Shown in pieces: positions 17,216 through 18,000 of a stretch of DNA of 18,000 bases. The position numbers were made by a program, and so were the translations under genes. Numbering within the stretch: position 1 is the first letter of the stretch; each line of letters opens with the position of its first letter. Origin of the DNA: Psilocybe azurescens (Eukaryota > Basidiomycota > Agaricomycetes > Agaricales > Agrocybaceae); the NCBI GenBank assembly GCA_023853785.1, contig JAJIRX010000349.1:1-18000 (forward strand), given 5' to 3'. A model generated the notes under the pieces. The model was given only the letters and a program-made list of their open reading frames with translations. It was not told the DNA's origin and did no database searches.

Positions 17216-17790
17216 CTCGTTACGCCATGCAAAGCAATGGCCATCAAGCCAAGTTGTTTAGGTTGTGCTCCGATGATTGAGTACTGATGTCACACGATTA
17301 CAATTGTGACTCATACTCAACTCATACGGTGTTGAGTCACTACAAAGTTACTAAGAAGGTGCACAAACTATAGTAGTATCTGTTTTCCCTAAGTTGAACT
17401 GCACACATGGCAGCGATATTGAGTGCATTACAAGAAATTTTTTATTAAGAGTAGGTGGGACACAGTAATTAAATGAGCCCCATATAGAACCAACTTCAAC
17501 ACGGAAAGGTGTCAGAAAGCACGGACTTATGCAAATCCAAGTCAAGTCTCAGTAATCAACAGTAAATGGAGGGCAACATTAATATTATTCATAAAAATAA
17601 TCCAGCTATACACTCAAATGCATGTACTAAGTCCAGGTTGCGTGGCACACAAATGCACGCAAGCACGCAAGCACGCAACCTGCCACGCACATTTCCGTAT
17701 GCCCATGTGAGTGTTGTTTAACAATATATCCTGAAGGCACGCCTCTTTTAATTTACCATCTTGCTTTTCAGCGTAGCCATCGCGCTTTAG
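17216..17790. other. Non-coding stretch with palindromes and a short repeat
   Basis: No gene seen. It contains an inverted pair GTGACTCA (17306-17313) and TGAGTCAC (17333-17340), each with a GCN4/AP-1 core TGACTCA, and the GCACGCAA repeat at about 17655-17678. Confidence 0.45.
17635..17681. repeat. GCACGCAA minisatellite inside a 10-bp inverted repeat
   Basis: Three tandem copies of GCACGCAA (last one at 17671-17678) end in CACGCAACCT, which is the exact reverse complement of AGGTTGCGTG at 17635-17644. The whole could fold into a long hairpin. Confidence 0.65.
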
Positions 17791-18000
17791 ATCTACCTTT
17801 GTATACGCATTTGGCTGGATTCCATCGACCTGACAAATAACGAACCTTTGTCAACAACCCTCCATATCCCAGTGACTTATAATGATGGTTACGGATCAGG
17901 TAAGTGTGTAATCTCTATAAAATGCGTGGCATCTTACCGATTTTCGCATATTTGCATGAACTACTCATCTCAGAAACGTCTTGGACTATAGTTTCAACTT
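17791..18000 (+). CDS. Internal exons of an unrecognised gene, cut by the window end
   Basis: After a TTTAG acceptor at 17786-17790 an open frame reads IYLCIRIWLDSIDLTNNEPL and continues to YNDGYGS. A GTAAGT donor at 17900-17905 and a CATCTCAG acceptor ending at 17973 define a 74-nt intron, after which the frame continues in phase (TSWTIVST) to the end. The clean intron and the protein-like sequence support a real gene. No family recognised. Confidence 0.45.

Noticed and set aside
15950..17640. A complete DNA transposon with terminal inverted repeats
   Set aside because: The reverse complement of the left edge (tacactgcagtacagtcaat) was not found at the right side, and no transposase frame is present.

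Overview
The window looks like a transposon-rich piece of a filamentous fungal genome, most likely a basidiomycete (Agaricomycete). The evidence is small GT-AG introns of about 50-75 nt, a CxC5/CxC6 cysteine-cluster protein of the kind associated with KDZ transposons, an ORF1-bearing LINE with a poly(A) tail, an integral membrane protein resembling a common basidiomycete multi-pass family, and relics of eukaryotic housekeeping and secondary-metabolism genes. No prokaryotic operons, rRNA, convincing tRNA or CRISPR were seen.

Layout. 1-3540 is an AT-rich block: a decayed frame with a SAP-like patch (503-900), then a CxC5/CxC6 protein with a DDE-like C-terminal half (about 1084-3535, plus), broken by several frameshifts. 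3600-4230 is repeat DNA with near-palindromic TGGAGTCCA/TGGACTCCA motifs and a small candidate MITE. 4220-5179 (minus) is a four-exon terpene-cyclase gene of the trichodiene-synthase family with a TATA box, a frameshift and no C-terminus. 5911-6919 (plus) holds an unrecognised spliced gene start and open-frame relics, followed by a 99-bp LINE 3' end with 13-bp target-site duplications. 7056-8600 has no recognised gene. 8600-10191 (minus) is a relic of the chaperonin subunit CCT-gamma. 10301-11830 (plus) is an ORF1-only LINE with a perfect 14-bp target-site duplication, inserted just upstream of the first recognisable CCT exon. 12270-13060 (minus) is a multi-pass membrane protein lacking its N-terminus. 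13112-13360 (plus) is a short frame with an HMG-box-like motif. 13360-15700 has no recognised gene but carries hairpins and paired E-boxes. 15703-15990 is an abrupt Ser/Thr-rich N-terminus. 15950-17780 is AT-rich repeat-like DNA with tandem copies of a unit of about 122 bp. 17791-18000 is the start of a spliced gene that runs off the window.

Almost every recognisable gene is broken, so this reads as a graveyard of gene relics and transposons rather than a working cluster. Some breaks fall in short homopolymers, so part of the damage could be sequencing error. The clearest intact biological signal is the ORF1-only LINE insertion: poly(A) tail, AATAAA, 3' hairpin and exact target-site duplication are all present, but there is no reverse transcriptase.
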